Position numbers and translations under genes: made by a program. A stretch of 64,000 nucleotides of DNA from Phaeovulum sp. GTDB lineage: Bacteria; Pseudomonadota; Alphaproteobacteria; Rhodobacterales; Rhodobacteraceae. Below, in pieces: positions 6,943 to 16,214 of this stretch. The stretch spans positions 1-64,000 of the forward strand of contig NZ_JAUXPI010000020.1 in assembly GCF_030684035.1 (NCBI RefSeq). Reading direction: 5' to 3'. Within the stretch, counting starts at the first letter, position 1. Each line of letters opens with the position of its first letter. Under the pieces are notes generated by a model. The model did not search any database, was not told where the DNA came from, and saw only the letters and a program-made list of their open reading frames with translations.

Positions 6943-8463
6943 ATGCGCGCTGTCTGCAATCATGCCCTCCCCGACCCCTGCCCCGCCGCCTTCAACATGG
7001 CCGCGCATGTGCTGGCGCGCGCGCCCGCGCTTGGCACGAAATCGGCGCTGATGATCGTCACCGCGACCGAGGCCGAGCGCTGGAGTTATGCGCGGCTCGA
7101 GGAGGCGGTGCGGGGATGCGCCACCGGGCTGCTGGCGCTGGGGCTGGAACCCGGCGCGCGGCTGCTCCTGCGGCTGGGCAACACTCCCGAATTCGCCGTG
7201 GCGTTTCTGGGTGCCATCGCGGCTGGGCTGGTTCCGGTGCCGACCTCGTCGCAATTGACCGCTCCCGAGATCACCAGGCTTGCGCGGGAGCTTTCGCCGG
7301 CGCTGGTGATTGCGGGCGAAGCCATTGCCCTGCCCGATCACCCTGCCCCGGTCTTGCGCGAAAGCGCGCTGCGCGGCTTTGAGGCGCTGGAACCCGCCGC
7401 CTATGCGATGGGCGGCCCAGACCGACTTGGCTATATCATCTACACCTCGGGCACCTCGGGACGGCCGCGCGCGGTGATGCATGCGCATCGCGCCATCTGG
7501 GCGCGGCGGATGATGCATGCGGGCTGGTACGGGCTTGGCGAAACCGACCGCTTGTTGCATGCGGGTGCCTTCAACTGGACCTATACACTCGGCACCGGGC
7601 TGATGGACCCCTGGTCGGTCGGCGCGACCGCACTCATTCCCGGCGAGGGCGTTACCTCCGACCAGTTCGGGCATCTGCTGCGCCGCTATGATGCGAGTAT
7701 TTTCGCCGCGGTTCCCGGTGTTTACCGGCAGATATTGAAGCACGACGAACGGCTGGTGCTGCCCCGTTTGCGGCATGGGCTGAGCGCCGGCGAATCGCTT
7801 TCACCCGGTTTGCGCAGCGCCTGGAAAGACGCGACGGGCACTTCCCTGCACGAGGCGCTTGGCATGTCGGAATGCTCGACCTTCGTCTCTTCCTGTCCGG
7901 GGCACCCGGCACCCGCAGGCACCATTGGCTACCCGCAGCCCGGGCGTCATCTGGCGGTGCTGGGGCCCGATGGCACCCCGGTCGGGCGCGGCGAGCCCGG
8001 CATTCTGGCGGTGCATCGGTCCGACCCCGGGCTGTTCCTCGGCTATCTTGATGCGCCCGAAGAAACCGCGGCGCGGTATCAGGGCGACTGGTTCGTGACC
8101 GGCGACACGGTAACGATGGCCGGGGATGGTGCCATTGCCTATGTCGCCCGGTCCGACGACATGATGAATGCGGGCGGCTATCGGGTATCACCGCTCGAGG
8201 TGGAGGCGGCGCTGATGGCGCATCCTGCGGCGGGCGAAGTCGCGGCGGTGGAGTTGCGGGTGAAGCCCGAGGTGTGCGTGATCGCGGTCTTTTACACCGG
8301 CAGCGCCGGGGCCGAAGCGCTGGAAACCCATGCCGCAGCCTGCCTTGCCCGCTACAAGCAGCCACGGATCTACATCCATCTTGCGGCACTGACAAAAAAC
8401 GCCAATGGCAAGCTCAATCGAGGCGCGATGCGGCGCGCCGAGGAGGCGCGGCGTGGGCTTTGA
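6943..8463 (+). CDS. AMP-forming acyl-CoA synthetase / ligase
   Basis: This 506-residue ANL-superfamily enzyme activates a carboxylic acid with ATP and transfers it to CoA. The phosphate-binding loop is YTSGTSGRPRAV (about residues 167-178). Further motifs are ALGMSECS, the adenylate-binding GDWFVTGDTV and the C-terminal catalytic Lys in TKNANGKLNRG. The overall look is closest to benzoate- or acetate-CoA ligase-like members; the substrate cannot be assigned. The ATG at 6943 follows AGGAAG. It overlaps the LysE-type gene by 11 nt and leads a four-gene tight operon to 10922. Confidence 0.85.
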   Translation: MRAVCNHALPDPCPAAFNMAAHVLARAPALGTKSALMIVTATEAERWSYARLEEAVRGCATGLLALGLEPGARLLLRLGNTPEFAVAFLGAIAAGLVPVPTSSQLTAPEITRLARELSPALVIAGEAIALPDHPAPVLRESALRGFEALEPAAYAMGGPDRLGYIIYTSGTSGRPRAVMHAHRAIWARRMMHAGWYGLGETDRLLHAGAFNWTYTLGTGLMDPWSVGATALIPGEGVTSDQFGHLLRRYDASIFAAVPGVYRQILKHDERLVLPRLRHGLSAGESLSPGLRSAWKDATGTSLHEALGMSECSTFVSSCPGHPAPAGTIGYPQPGRHLAVLGPDGTPVGRGEPGILAVHRSDPGLFLGYLDAPEETAARYQGDWFVTGDTVTMAGDGAIAYVARSDDMMNAGGYRVSPLEVEAALMAHPAAGEVAAVELRVKPEVCVIAVFYTGSAGAEALETHAAACLARYKQPRIYIHLAALTKNANGKLNRGAMRRAEEARRGL

Positions 8464-9085
8464 GCTTTGGCTGGTGTTTGCTGCGGCCTCGCTGGCGTTG
8501 GCGCTGACGCCGGGGCCGAATTCGCTGCTGGTGCTCGATCACGGGGCGCGGCACGGCTTTGGCCGCGCCGCCTTCACCGCGATCGGCTCGGTCAGCGCCA
8601 TGCTGGCGATGGTGGCGGCGTCGATGACGGGGCTTGGGGACTTGATGCTCGCCTCCGGCGAGGCGTTCCTGGTGCTCAAATGGGCGGGGGCGGCCTATCT
8701 TGTCTGGCTCGGGCTGCGGCTCTGGCGGGCACCGGGCCTTGCGGCCCGTGCGCCTGCGGCGGGCGGGGCCGCGCGCATCACCCGGCGCGCCGCATTCGGT
8801 CAAGGGGCGCTGGTGATGCTGTCGAACCCGAAGACGATTCTCTTCTTCACCACCTTCCTGCCACAGTTCATGGACCCCGCGCGCCCGCTTTTGCCGCAAT
8901 TCGTGGTGGCAGGGGCAACGCTGGGAATGGCCGAGATTGGCGTGGAATGGGCGCTTGGCGCGGCGGCGGGGCGGCTGGCACCCTGGCTGATCCGCCATGC
9001 ACGGGCCTTCAACCGCCTGACCGGCGGTGCCTTCATCATGATCGGCGGCATGGTCGCGCTGAGCAGAAACGGAGCCGCGAGATGA
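8453..9085 (+). CDS. LysE/RhtB family amino-acid exporter
   Basis: This 210-residue inner-membrane protein has about six hydrophobic segments. The diagnostic N-terminal motif is ALTPGPNSLLVLDHG, and the mid-region GQGALVMLSNPKTILFFTTF is typical of LysE/RhtB translocators that export amino acids or homoserine derivatives. I chose GTG at 8453 because it follows GAGGAGG and places the first membrane segment at the N-terminus; an ATG at 8405 would add 16 residues lying inside the preceding gene. The end overlaps the next start (ATGA at 9082-9085). The substrate is unknown. Confidence 0.88.
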   Translation: MGFELWLVFAAASLALALTPGPNSLLVLDHGARHGFGRAAFTAIGSVSAMLAMVAASMTGLGDLMLASGEAFLVLKWAGAAYLVWLGLRLWRAPGLAARAPAAGGAARITRRAAFGQGALVMLSNPKTILFFTTFLPQFMDPARPLLPQFVVAGATLGMAEIGVEWALGAAAGRLAPWLIRHARAFNRLTGGAFIMIGGMVALSRNGAAR

Positions 9086-9720
9086 CCACAATCGACATTT
9101 TTTCCGACCCCGTCTGCCCCTGGTGCCTGATCGGCCGCGCTCATCTGATGGCAGCGCTTGCGGCGCGGCCCGGGCATGGGTTGACCATTGCCTGGCACCC
9201 GTTCCAGCTTGACCCGGATATTCCCGCCGAAGGCGTGGCGCGGCAGCCGCATATGGAAGCGAAGTTCGGCGGGGCCGCTGCTGTGGCGCGGGCAAATGCG
9301 CAGGTCGAGGCGGCGGCGGCAGAGGCCGGGGTCGCGGTGGACATTGCGGCGATTACGCGCCGCCCCAACACCTTCAACGCGCATCGGCTGATCCATTGGG
9401 CCGGGCTTGAGGCACGGCAAGATGCCGTGGTCGCGGGCCTCGTGCACGCCTATTGGGCCGAGGGGCGCGATATCGGCGCAGCCGAGGTGCTGGCCGACAT
9501 AGCCGAGAAAGCGGGCATGGACCGTGCCGCCGTGACGCGGCTTTTGGCAAGCAATGCCGATGCCGATGAGGTTGCCGCGCGCGAAGCGCATGCCCGCGCC
9601 CGTGGCTTGCGCGCGGTGCCGACCTTCGTGATCGGCAATGCCCACGCCGTCGAAGGCGCGCAACCGGCGGAATTCTGGCTGCGGGTGATTGACGAGTTGG
9701 CAGGCGAGGCAGCGCGTTGA
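9082..9720 (+). CDS. DsbA-family (FrnE-like) thiol oxidoreductase
   Basis: This 212-residue cytoplasmic DsbA/FrnE-type protein has the thioredoxin-fold active site SDPVCPWCLIG (residues 8-18) and the cis-Pro region RAVPTFVIGN near the C-terminus. A helical insertion lies between them, as in 2-hydroxychromene-2-carboxylate isomerase relatives. There is no signal peptide, so it differs from periplasmic DsbA. It is coupled by ATGA overlap to the LysE-type gene before and by overlapping stop/start to the efflux gene after. Probably a disulfide or glutathione-linked redox enzyme; the substrate is not known. Confidence 0.88.
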   Translation: MTTIDIFSDPVCPWCLIGRAHLMAALAARPGHGLTIAWHPFQLDPDIPAEGVARQPHMEAKFGGAAAVARANAQVEAAAAEAGVAVDIAAITRRPNTFNAHRLIHWAGLEARQDAVVAGLVHAYWAEGRDIGAAEVLADIAEKAGMDRAAVTRLLASNADADEVAAREAHARARGLRAVPTFVIGNAHAVEGAQPAEFWLRVIDELAGEAAR

Positions 9721-10922
9721 GCGCACCCGGCGCGCCACGGCTGCGGCTTTTCGAATTTACCGCGCTTCTGGCCTTTCTCGCGGCCAACGTGGCCTTTGCC
9801 ATCGATGCGATGCTGCCCGCGCTGGGCGAGATTGCCGCCGAGCTTTCGCCGGGCAATGCGAACCGCGCGCAACTGGTGTTGACGGCATTCATGCTGGGGC
9901 TCGGGCTTGGCACGTTCTTCTCGGGCCCGCTGTCGGATGCGATCGGGCGCAGGGCCACCATCGGCTGGGGGGTGGGGCTTTACATCCTCGGTGCCGGGCT
10001 TGGCGCGATTGCGCAGAATCTGGAGCTTTTGCTTGCGGCGCGGTTTTTGCAGGGTATCGGCGCTGCCGGGCCACGGATAGCCAGCCTGGCGATGGTGCGA
10101 GATCTGTACGCCGGGCGCGAGATGGCGCGGGTTTCAAGCTTCATCGCGATGATCTTCATCCTGGTGCCTGCCGCAGCCCCGGCGCTGGGGCAGATGATCA
10201 TCGGCTTTGCCGGGTGGCGCGGGGTGTTCGTGGCCTTCGTGCTGTTTTCCGCCACCTCGCTTGGCTGGCTCATGCTGCGCCAGCCAGAGACGCTGGACCC
10301 ATTGCGGCGGCGGCCGTTCCGGTTTCAAAGCCTGCGCGCGGGGGCGATCGAGGTGCTCGGCAACCGCGAGGTGCGGCTTTACACGGTGGTCATGGCGCTT
10401 GGCTTTGGGCAGATGTTCGCGCTGCTTTCCTCGGCGCAGCAGATATTCGCCGATGTCTACGCCATAACCGAAGCCTTTCCGCGCTGGTTCGCGCTGATGG
10501 CGCTGCTCTCGGGTGCCGGTACGGTGCTGAATGCGCGCTTCGTGATGCGGCTGGGAATGCGGCGGATCGTGCGCGCGGCCTATGCGATGCAGGTGATCGC
10601 GGCGGCGCTGATGCTGGGCGTGCTGGCATTGGGCGCGCTTCCCGCGGGCGTGGCATTCGCCGCGTTCTTCGTCTGGGCGGTGAGCCTTTTCTTCATGGCG
10701 GGGGTGACGTTTGGCAACCTCAACGCGCTGGCGATGCAGCATTTGGGGCATCTGGCGGGAATGACGGCTTCGGTGGTGATGGCGGTTTCGACGGTGCTGG
10801 CGGTGGCAATCGCCGCCCCGATCGGGCTTGCCTTCGACGGCACCCCGCTGCCGGTGGTGTTGGGCGCGCTGGTGGCCTCGGCTGCCGCCTGGGGGCTGAT
10901 GGGGCGGGCGCGAGAGATCTGA
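9717..10922 (+). CDS. Bcr/CflA family multidrug efflux MFS transporter
   Basis: This 401-residue 12-TM major-facilitator protein has the family motif A GTFFSGPLSDAIGRR after the second membrane segment, and RFLQGIGAAGPRIA corresponding to motif C-type drug:H+ antiporters. The N-terminus has FIDAM-like sequence (VAFAIDAMLPALGEI) typical of Bcr/CflA. Translation apparently starts at TTG 9717 inside the previous stop codon. It is the last gene of the rightward operon and converges on mfd. Likely exports drugs or sulfonamide-like compounds; actual substrates are unknown. Confidence 0.88.
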   Translation: MSAPGAPRLRLFEFTALLAFLAANVAFAIDAMLPALGEIAAELSPGNANRAQLVLTAFMLGLGLGTFFSGPLSDAIGRRATIGWGVGLYILGAGLGAIAQNLELLLAARFLQGIGAAGPRIASLAMVRDLYAGREMARVSSFIAMIFILVPAAAPALGQMIIGFAGWRGVFVAFVLFSATSLGWLMLRQPETLDPLRRRPFRFQSLRAGAIEVLGNREVRLYTVVMALGFGQMFALLSSAQQIFADVYAITEAFPRWFALMALLSGAGTVLNARFVMRLGMRRIVRAAYAMQVIAAALMLGVLALGALPAGVAFAAFFVWAVSLFFMAGVTFGNLNALAMQHLGHLAGMTASVVMAVSTVLAVAIAAPIGLAFDGTPLPVVLGALVASAAAWGLMGRAREI

Positions 10923-10973
10923 TCGCGGCTGGCGCGCCGCGCGGGGGCTATCAGGGCCAAGGCAGGCGGCTCG

Positions 10974-13900
10974 TTATTTTTGCCGCGCCGCCTCTTCGCG
11001 GACCTTCTCGGCCAGATCGCGGGCAATGCCGAAAGCGCCCTTGATCTTGTCGGCCTCCGCCTTCCAGTCGCGCCGCACCACCACCTTGTTGCCGACGATC
11101 TTTGCCATGCCGCGTTCGGCGCCAAGAAACTCGACCAAGCCCGCCGGGTTGGGAAACTTGTCCTGGTGAAACTGTACCGTGGCACCTTTTGGCCCGGCAT
11201 CCATGCGCGCGATGCAGGCGCGTTTGCACATCGCCTTGATGCGGACCACCAGCATCAGCGTGTTCACCTCGCGCGGCAGTGCCCCGAAGCGGTCGATGAG
11301 TTCAGCGGCAAAACCTTCCAGCTCGGCCTTGGTGGTCAGGCGTGAGAGGCGGCGGTAGAGACCGAGGCGGGTATCGAGGTCGGGCACATAGGCCTCGGGG
11401 ATCATCACCGGCACCCCGAGGTTGATCTGCGGGGCCCATTGGCCGTCATCATCGATGGGGCTTTCGATCTGGCCCGAGCGCAGCTTGGCGATGGTTTCCT
11501 CAAGCATCGCCTGATAAAGTTCGTAGCCCACTTCCTTGATATGGCCCGATTGTTCTTCGCCCAAAAGGTTGCCCGCGCCGCGCAGATCAAGGTCTTGCGC
11601 CGCAAGGCTGAAGCCCGCGCCGAGGCTGTCGAGGCTGCCGAGCAGCCGCAGGCGCTTTTCGGCGGCGGGGGTCAGCCGCATCCGTGGCCGCGTGGTCAGG
11701 TAGCAATAGGCCCGCGTCTTGGCGCGCCCCACCCGGCCGCGGATCTGGTAAAGCTGCGCCAGGCCGAACATGTCGGCGCGGTGCACGATCATGGTGTTGG
11801 CGGTCGGAATGTCGAGCCCGCTTTCCACGATCGAGGTGGCCAGCAGCACATCGTATTTGCCATCGTAAAAGGCGTTCATCCGGTCATCAAGCTCGCCCGC
11901 CGCCATTTGACCATGGGCGACGATGAAGCTGACCTCGGGCACATGATCGCGCAGGAAGGCTTCGATTTCGGGCAGATCGGCGATGCGGGGCACGACGTAA
12001 AAGCTTTGCCCGCCACGAAAGTGTTCGCGTAAAAGCGCCTCGCGCAGGGTCACCGTGTCGAACTCGCTCACATAGGTGCGGATCGCCAGCCGGTCCACTG
12101 GCGGGGTGCCGATGATCGAAAGGTCGCGCACCCCGGTGAGGCTGAGTTGCAGCGTGCGTGGGATCGGCGTCGCGGTCAGCGTCAGCACATGCACCTCGGA
12201 GCGCATTTCCTTCAGCCGTTCCTTGTGGCCGACGCCGAAATGCTGTTCCTCGTCGATCACCAAGAGGCCGAGGTTGGCGAATTTCACCCCCTTGGCCAGC
12301 ACCGCATGGGTGCCGATGACGATATCGACGGTGCCTTCCGCGAGCCCCGCGCGGGTGCGGCTGGCGTCTTTCGCCGAGACGAAGCGCGACAGCGGGCGGA
12401 CGCTGAGCGCGGTGCCGCGCAGGCGTTCGGTGAAGGTCTTGAAATGCTGGCGGGCAAGCAGCGTGGTCGGAGCGATGACCGCCACCTGCATGCCGCTCAT
12501 CGCCGCGACGAAGGCGGCCCGCATTGCCACCTCGGTCTTGCCGAAACCGACATCGCCGACGATCAGCCGGTCCATCGGACTGCCTGCGGCAAGGTCGGTG
12601 ACGACATCCTCGATGGCGGCAAGCTGGTCGTCGGTCTCGGTCCACTGGAAGCGGGCGGCAAAGGCCTCCCATTCGTGGTGCGGGGCTTGCAGGATCGGGG
12701 CGGCGCGCAGGTGGCGCTCGGCGGCGACCCGCATCAGCTTTTCGGCAATCTGGCGGATCCGTTCCTTGAGCTTGGCCTTCTTCGCCTGCCAGGCCCCGCC
12801 GCCAAGCTTGTCGAGCAGCCCTTCCTCGTGGCCGAAGCGGCTGAGCAGTTCGATGTTCTCGACCGGCAGGTAAAGCCGGTCGCCGCCCGCGTATTCAAGC
12901 GCCACGCAATCATGCGGGGCACCAAGTGCGGTGATGGTTTCCAGCCCCTTGTAGCGCCCGACCCCGTGATCGACATGCACGACAAGATCGCCGGGTGACA
13001 GGCTTTGCGCCTCGGTCAGGAAGTTGTCGGCGCGGCGGCGGCGCTTGGGGGCGCGGATCAGCCGGTCGCCGAGCACGTCCTGCTCGGATATCACCGTCAG
13101 CCCCTCGGCCTCGAAACCCAGTTCAAGCGGCCAGACGGCAAGGCCGAGGCCGGTGGTTGCAAGATCGCGGGCGTCGCGCAAAAGCGTGGCACCTTGCAGG
13201 CCCTCGTCTTCCAGCAGGCCCTTGAGGCGCTCGCGCGCGCCTTCGGAAAACGAGGCGAGCACCACCATATCACGCGCGTTACGCGCGCGAATATGATCCT
13301 TCAACGCACCGAAAAGGCTGACGTTTTCCAATTGGCGCTCGGCCGAGAAATTGCGCCCGATCCGGCCCCCCGCATCCAGCACCCCTGGCCCGGTCGGCTG
13401 CGGCAGCACCGAAAGGCGCACCGCGCGCAGCCCGGCAAGCGCCGCCTCCCAGGCGGCATCGTCGAGGTAAAGCAGCGCGGGAGGCGCGGGTTTATAGACT
13501 GTATCGAGCCGATCGCGGCGGGTCATCGCCTCGCGGCGGGTATCATACTGGTCGGCGATGCCTTCCCAGCGGCTGATCCGCTGCGCCTCAAGCTGATCGT
13601 CGAGCATCACCGAGGCACCAGGCAGATAGTCGAAAAGCGTTTCGAGCCTTTCGTGGAAGAACCCGAGCCAGTGTTCCATACCGGCGTGCTTGCGGCCCGC
13701 GCTCACGGCTTCGTAAAGCGGATCATCGGTGCCGCCGGCACCAAATTCCACCCGGTAGTTCTGCCGGAACCGCGCAATTGCGGCGTCGTCTAGGATCACC
13801 TCGCTTACCGGTGCCAGTTCCACCGCGTCGAGCTTTTGCGTGGTGCGCTGGGTGATCGGGTCAAATCGGCGCGCGCCGTCGAGCACATCGCCAAAAAGAT

Positions 13901-14426
13901 CGAGCCGCACCGGGCCACCTTCGCCCGGCGGGAAAATGTCGATGATGCCGCCGCGCACCGCATAATCGCCCGGCTCCGACACCGAAGACGCGGGCGAAAA
14001 CCCCATGCGGGCAAGGAAGGCGCGCAGCGCGGCCTCGTCAACGCGCCCACCGACGCGCGCGGTAAAGCTGGCATCGCGCAAGAGCGCGCGCGCGGGCAGG
14101 CGCTGCATTGCCGCCGCAAGCGTGGTCAGAAGCACGAACGGCCCCGGCACCGCATCGCGTGCCAGCGCCGCCAGCGTGGCCATGCGGGTGGCGGAAATGG
14201 CGGGGTTGGGCGAAACCCTGTCATAGGGCAGGCAATCCCATGCCGGAAAGCCGAGCACGGTGGCGGTGGGTGCGAAAAACCCGAGTGCCGCGCGCATCGC
14301 CTCCATCCGGCGATCATCGCGCGCCACATGCACCACCGGCGCACCACGCGCCAGTTCGCGCGCCAGAAGCCGCGCGTCAAACCCTTCGGGTGCCCCGGAA
14401 AGGGTGATATGTGCCGGTTTTTCCAA
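10974..14426 (-). CDS. mfd: transcription-repair coupling factor Mfd
   Basis: This 1150-residue SF2 translocase removes stalled RNA polymerase and recruits UvrA. Its N-terminal UvrB-like region contains GFPAWDCLPYDRVSP. The RNA-polymerase-interacting domain includes GDLVVHVDHGVGRY. The motor has Walker A GDVGFGKTEVA, the DEEQHFGV box and the motif VI region QIRGRVGR. Length is normal for the family. Translation apparently begins at TTG 14426, two bases after the stop of the upstream membrane protein, with no strong ribosome site, suggesting translational coupling. The C-terminus converges with the MFS gene. Confidence 0.97.
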   Translation of the reverse strand: MEKPAHITLSGAPEGFDARLLARELARGAPVVHVARDDRRMEAMRAALGFFAPTATVLGFPAWDCLPYDRVSPNPAISATRMATLAALARDAVPGPFVLLTTLAAAMQRLPARALLRDASFTARVGGRVDEAALRAFLARMGFSPASSVSEPGDYAVRGGIIDIFPPGEGGPVRLDLFGDVLDGARRFDPITQRTTQKLDAVELAPVSEVILDDAAIARFRQNYRVEFGAGGTDDPLYEAVSAGRKHAGMEHWLGFFHERLETLFDYLPGASVMLDDQLEAQRISRWEGIADQYDTRREAMTRRDRLDTVYKPAPPALLYLDDAAWEAALAGLRAVRLSVLPQPTGPGVLDAGGRIGRNFSAERQLENVSLFGALKDHIRARNARDMVVLASFSEGARERLKGLLEDEGLQGATLLRDARDLATTGLGLAVWPLELGFEAEGLTVISEQDVLGDRLIRAPKRRRRADNFLTEAQSLSPGDLVVHVDHGVGRYKGLETITALGAPHDCVALEYAGGDRLYLPVENIELLSRFGHEEGLLDKLGGGAWQAKKAKLKERIRQIAEKLMRVAAERHLRAAPILQAPHHEWEAFAARFQWTETDDQLAAIEDVVTDLAAGSPMDRLIVGDVGFGKTEVAMRAAFVAAMSGMQVAVIAPTTLLARQHFKTFTERLRGTALSVRPLSRFVSAKDASRTRAGLAEGTVDIVIGTHAVLAKGVKFANLGLLVIDEEQHFGVGHKERLKEMRSEVHVLTLTATPIPRTLQLSLTGVRDLSIIGTPPVDRLAIRTYVSEFDTVTLREALLREHFRGGQSFYVVPRIADLPEIEAFLRDHVPEVSFIVAHGQMAAGELDDRMNAFYDGKYDVLLATSIVESGLDIPTANTMIVHRADMFGLAQLYQIRGRVGRAKTRAYCYLTTRPRMRLTPAAEKRLRLLGSLDSLGAGFSLAAQDLDLRGAGNLLGEEQSGHIKEVGYELYQAMLEETIAKLRSGQIESPIDDDGQWAPQINLGVPVMIPEAYVPDLDTRLGLYRRLSRLTTKAELEGFAAELIDRFGALPREVNTLMLVVRIKAMCKRACIARMDAGPKGATVQFHQDKFPNPAGLVEFLGAERGMAKIVGNKVVVRRDWKAEADKIKGAFGIARDLAEKVREEAARQK

Positions 14427-14428
14427 GG

Positions 14429-14959
14429 CTAGTTCAGAATCGAGATGTTGAGGTTCTGCACCATGCCCCAGAACGCGGTAATGGTCAGCGCAACGATGCC
14501 GACCAGTTGCACATGCAGCCGGTGGCGCGAGAGCACATGGATCAGCACTTCGGTGGAAGGAACGCCCTCGGTCAGCGCGGCTTCGTAATGCTGCGCCACC
14601 CGCAGGCTGAGCCAGGCGACAAGGGTCATCGGCACGGCAATGAAGGAAAGCGCCTGGCAGAATTCCACTTGGTAGGCAAAGCCGAGCAACAGCACAACGG
14701 TCATCAGGAAAGACCCCAGTGCGGTTGCTGCCAGCCCGCCCTCACGCGCGACAAGCAGGTAGCGCGCGACATTGAGCCGCATCAGCGTGTGGAGCTGTTC
14801 CGCCGCCACGCCACCGCGCCTGCGCGCCCGGATCACCATATCCCAAGGCACCCCGATCACCCAACGCGAGGCCGAAGACCAGGTGACCGCAAGCGCGATC
14901 CAATACCAGAGGTTGGAAAACGAGCGCATATCGATCAGGTCGGTGAGGGTCTGCAACAT
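14429..14959 (-). CDS. conserved four-helix membrane protein (Rhodobacteraceae 'component of SufBCD complex' type)
   Basis: This is a 176-residue protein with about four hydrophobic segments (residues about 18-35, 75-100, 105-125, 150-172) and a basic loop RARRRGG. I chose the ATG at 14959; an extension to 15091 would run over the hemB leader and is basic and unconserved in look. It lies directly upstream of mfd and probably shares its transcript. Similar proteins in this family are often labelled as components of the SufBCD complex, but I see no Fe-S or Suf motif and treat the function as unknown. Confidence 0.7.
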   Translation of the reverse strand: MLQTLTDLIDMRSFSNLWYWIALAVTWSSASRWVIGVPWDMVIRARRRGGVAAEQLHTLMRLNVARYLLVAREGGLAATALGSFLMTVVLLLGFAYQVEFCQALSFIAVPMTLVAWLSLRVAQHYEAALTEGVPSTEVLIHVLSRHRLHVQLVGIVALTITAFWGMVQNLNISILN

Positions 14960-15095
14960 GTCCAACAAGGCCTCTGGCTGACGTGGCGCGACACTAGTGC
15001 AAGTTCTGGCCGAGCGGAACACCCCGCAAGAGCCCCTTGAGGCGACGCGCTTTCCGTGCCACGCAAGCAACCGGAACTTGCGAAAGGCCAAGCCG

Positions 15096-16097
15096 ATGAC
15101 CCCGATTCAGGCCCCCTTCCCCGCCACGCGGCTGCGCCGCTTGCGCGCCAGCGCCGCGCTGCGCGACCTTGCGCAGGAAAACCACCTTTCGGTGAAAGAC
15201 CTGATCTGGCCGGTGTTCGTGACCGACGTGCCCGGTGCCGATGTCGAAATTGCCTCGATGCCCGGCGTGGCGCGGCGCACGCTGGCGGGAACGGTGGCGG
15301 CGGCGGAAGAGGCGGCGCGGCTGGGTATTCCGGCCATTTGCCTCTTTCCCTACACCGACCCCGCGCTCAAGACCGAGGCCTGCGAGGTCGCCTGGGACGA
15401 AAACAATCTGGTCAACCGCACCATTCGCGCGATCAAGGCGCGGGTGCCCGAGGTGGCGATCATGACCGATGTGGCGCTTGATCCCTACAATGCCAACGGC
15501 CATGACGGGCTGGTGCGCGATGGCATCATTCTGAACGATGAAACCAATGTGGCGCTGGTGAAGATGGCGCTGGCGCAGGCCGATGCGGGGGCCGATATTC
15601 TTGGCCCCTCCGACATGATGGATGGCCGCATTGGCACCATGCGCGCGGCGCTGGAGGCGGTCGGGCACAAGAACGTGGCGATTCTGTCCTATGCGGCGAA
15701 ATATGCCAGCGCGTTTTACGGCCCGTTCCGCGATGCCGTGGGGGCCACGGGCGCGCTCAAGGGTGACAAGAAGACCTATCAGATGAACCCGGCCAACTCC
15801 GACGAGGCCTTGCGGCTGGTGGCGCGCGATCTGGCCGAGGGGGCCGACATGGTGATGGTCAAGCCGGGGATGCCCTATCTCGACATCGTGCGGCGGGTGA
15901 AGGATGCCTTCGGCGCGCCGACCTATGCCTATCAGGTCTCGGGCGAATACGCGATGATCGAGGGCGCGGCGCGCGCCGGCTGGGTCAATGGCGATGCGGT
16001 GATGCTCGAAAGCCTGATGGCTTTTCGCCGCGCCGGTTGCGATGGTGTGCTGAGCTATTTCGCGCCGCGCGTGGCGCGCGCGCTGGCGGCGCGCTGA
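15096..16097 (+). CDS. hemB: delta-aminolevulinic acid dehydratase (porphobilinogen synthase)
   Basis: This 333-residue enzyme condenses two 5-aminolevulinate molecules to porphobilinogen for heme, siroheme and, if present, bacteriochlorophyll. The active-site lysines are in SYAAKYASAFYG and VMVKPGMPYL. The metal loop reads DVALDPYNANGHDG (residues 125-138). The three zinc cysteines of the E. coli-type enzyme are replaced by Ala127, Asp129 and Asp137, so it is of the non-zinc (Mg-stimulated or metal-independent) type known in Rhodobacter. ATG 15096 was chosen because homologues begin near MTPIQAPFP; an upstream start would add 33 residues overlapping the divergent gene's leader. Confidence 0.96.
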   Translation: MTPIQAPFPATRLRRLRASAALRDLAQENHLSVKDLIWPVFVTDVPGADVEIASMPGVARRTLAGTVAAAEEAARLGIPAICLFPYTDPALKTEACEVAWDENNLVNRTIRAIKARVPEVAIMTDVALDPYNANGHDGLVRDGIILNDETNVALVKMALAQADAGADILGPSDMMDGRIGTMRAALEAVGHKNVAILSYAAKYASAFYGPFRDAVGATGALKGDKKTYQMNPANSDEALRLVARDLAEGADMVMVKPGMPYLDIVRRVKDAFGAPTYAYQVSGEYAMIEGAARAGWVNGDAVMLESLMAFRRAGCDGVLSYFAPRVARALAAR

Positions 16098-16132
16098 ACC
16101 GGCAAAGCCTTGCCGGGGCAGCACAAGCAACG

Positions 16133-16161
16133 GTGACAGGCCGCGCGATTGCGTCTATAAC
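16133..16161 (+). promoter_or_regulatory. candidate promoter of the SYLF lipoprotein gene
   Basis: GTGACA (16133-16138), a 17-bp spacer and TATAAC (16156-16161) each match the sigma70 consensus at five of six bases. The predicted start is near 16168, giving a leader of about 47 nt before the ATG at 16215. Confidence 0.5.
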
Positions 16162-16214
16162 TGGTGGCAACGGGTCGCGAAAAGGCCCGACACCCCGAGC
16201 GAGCGGAGCCCCAG

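Noticed and set aside
16099-16116. Terminator after hemB
   Set aside because: CCGGCAA/TTGCCGG forms a 7-bp hairpin, but no T run follows on either strand.
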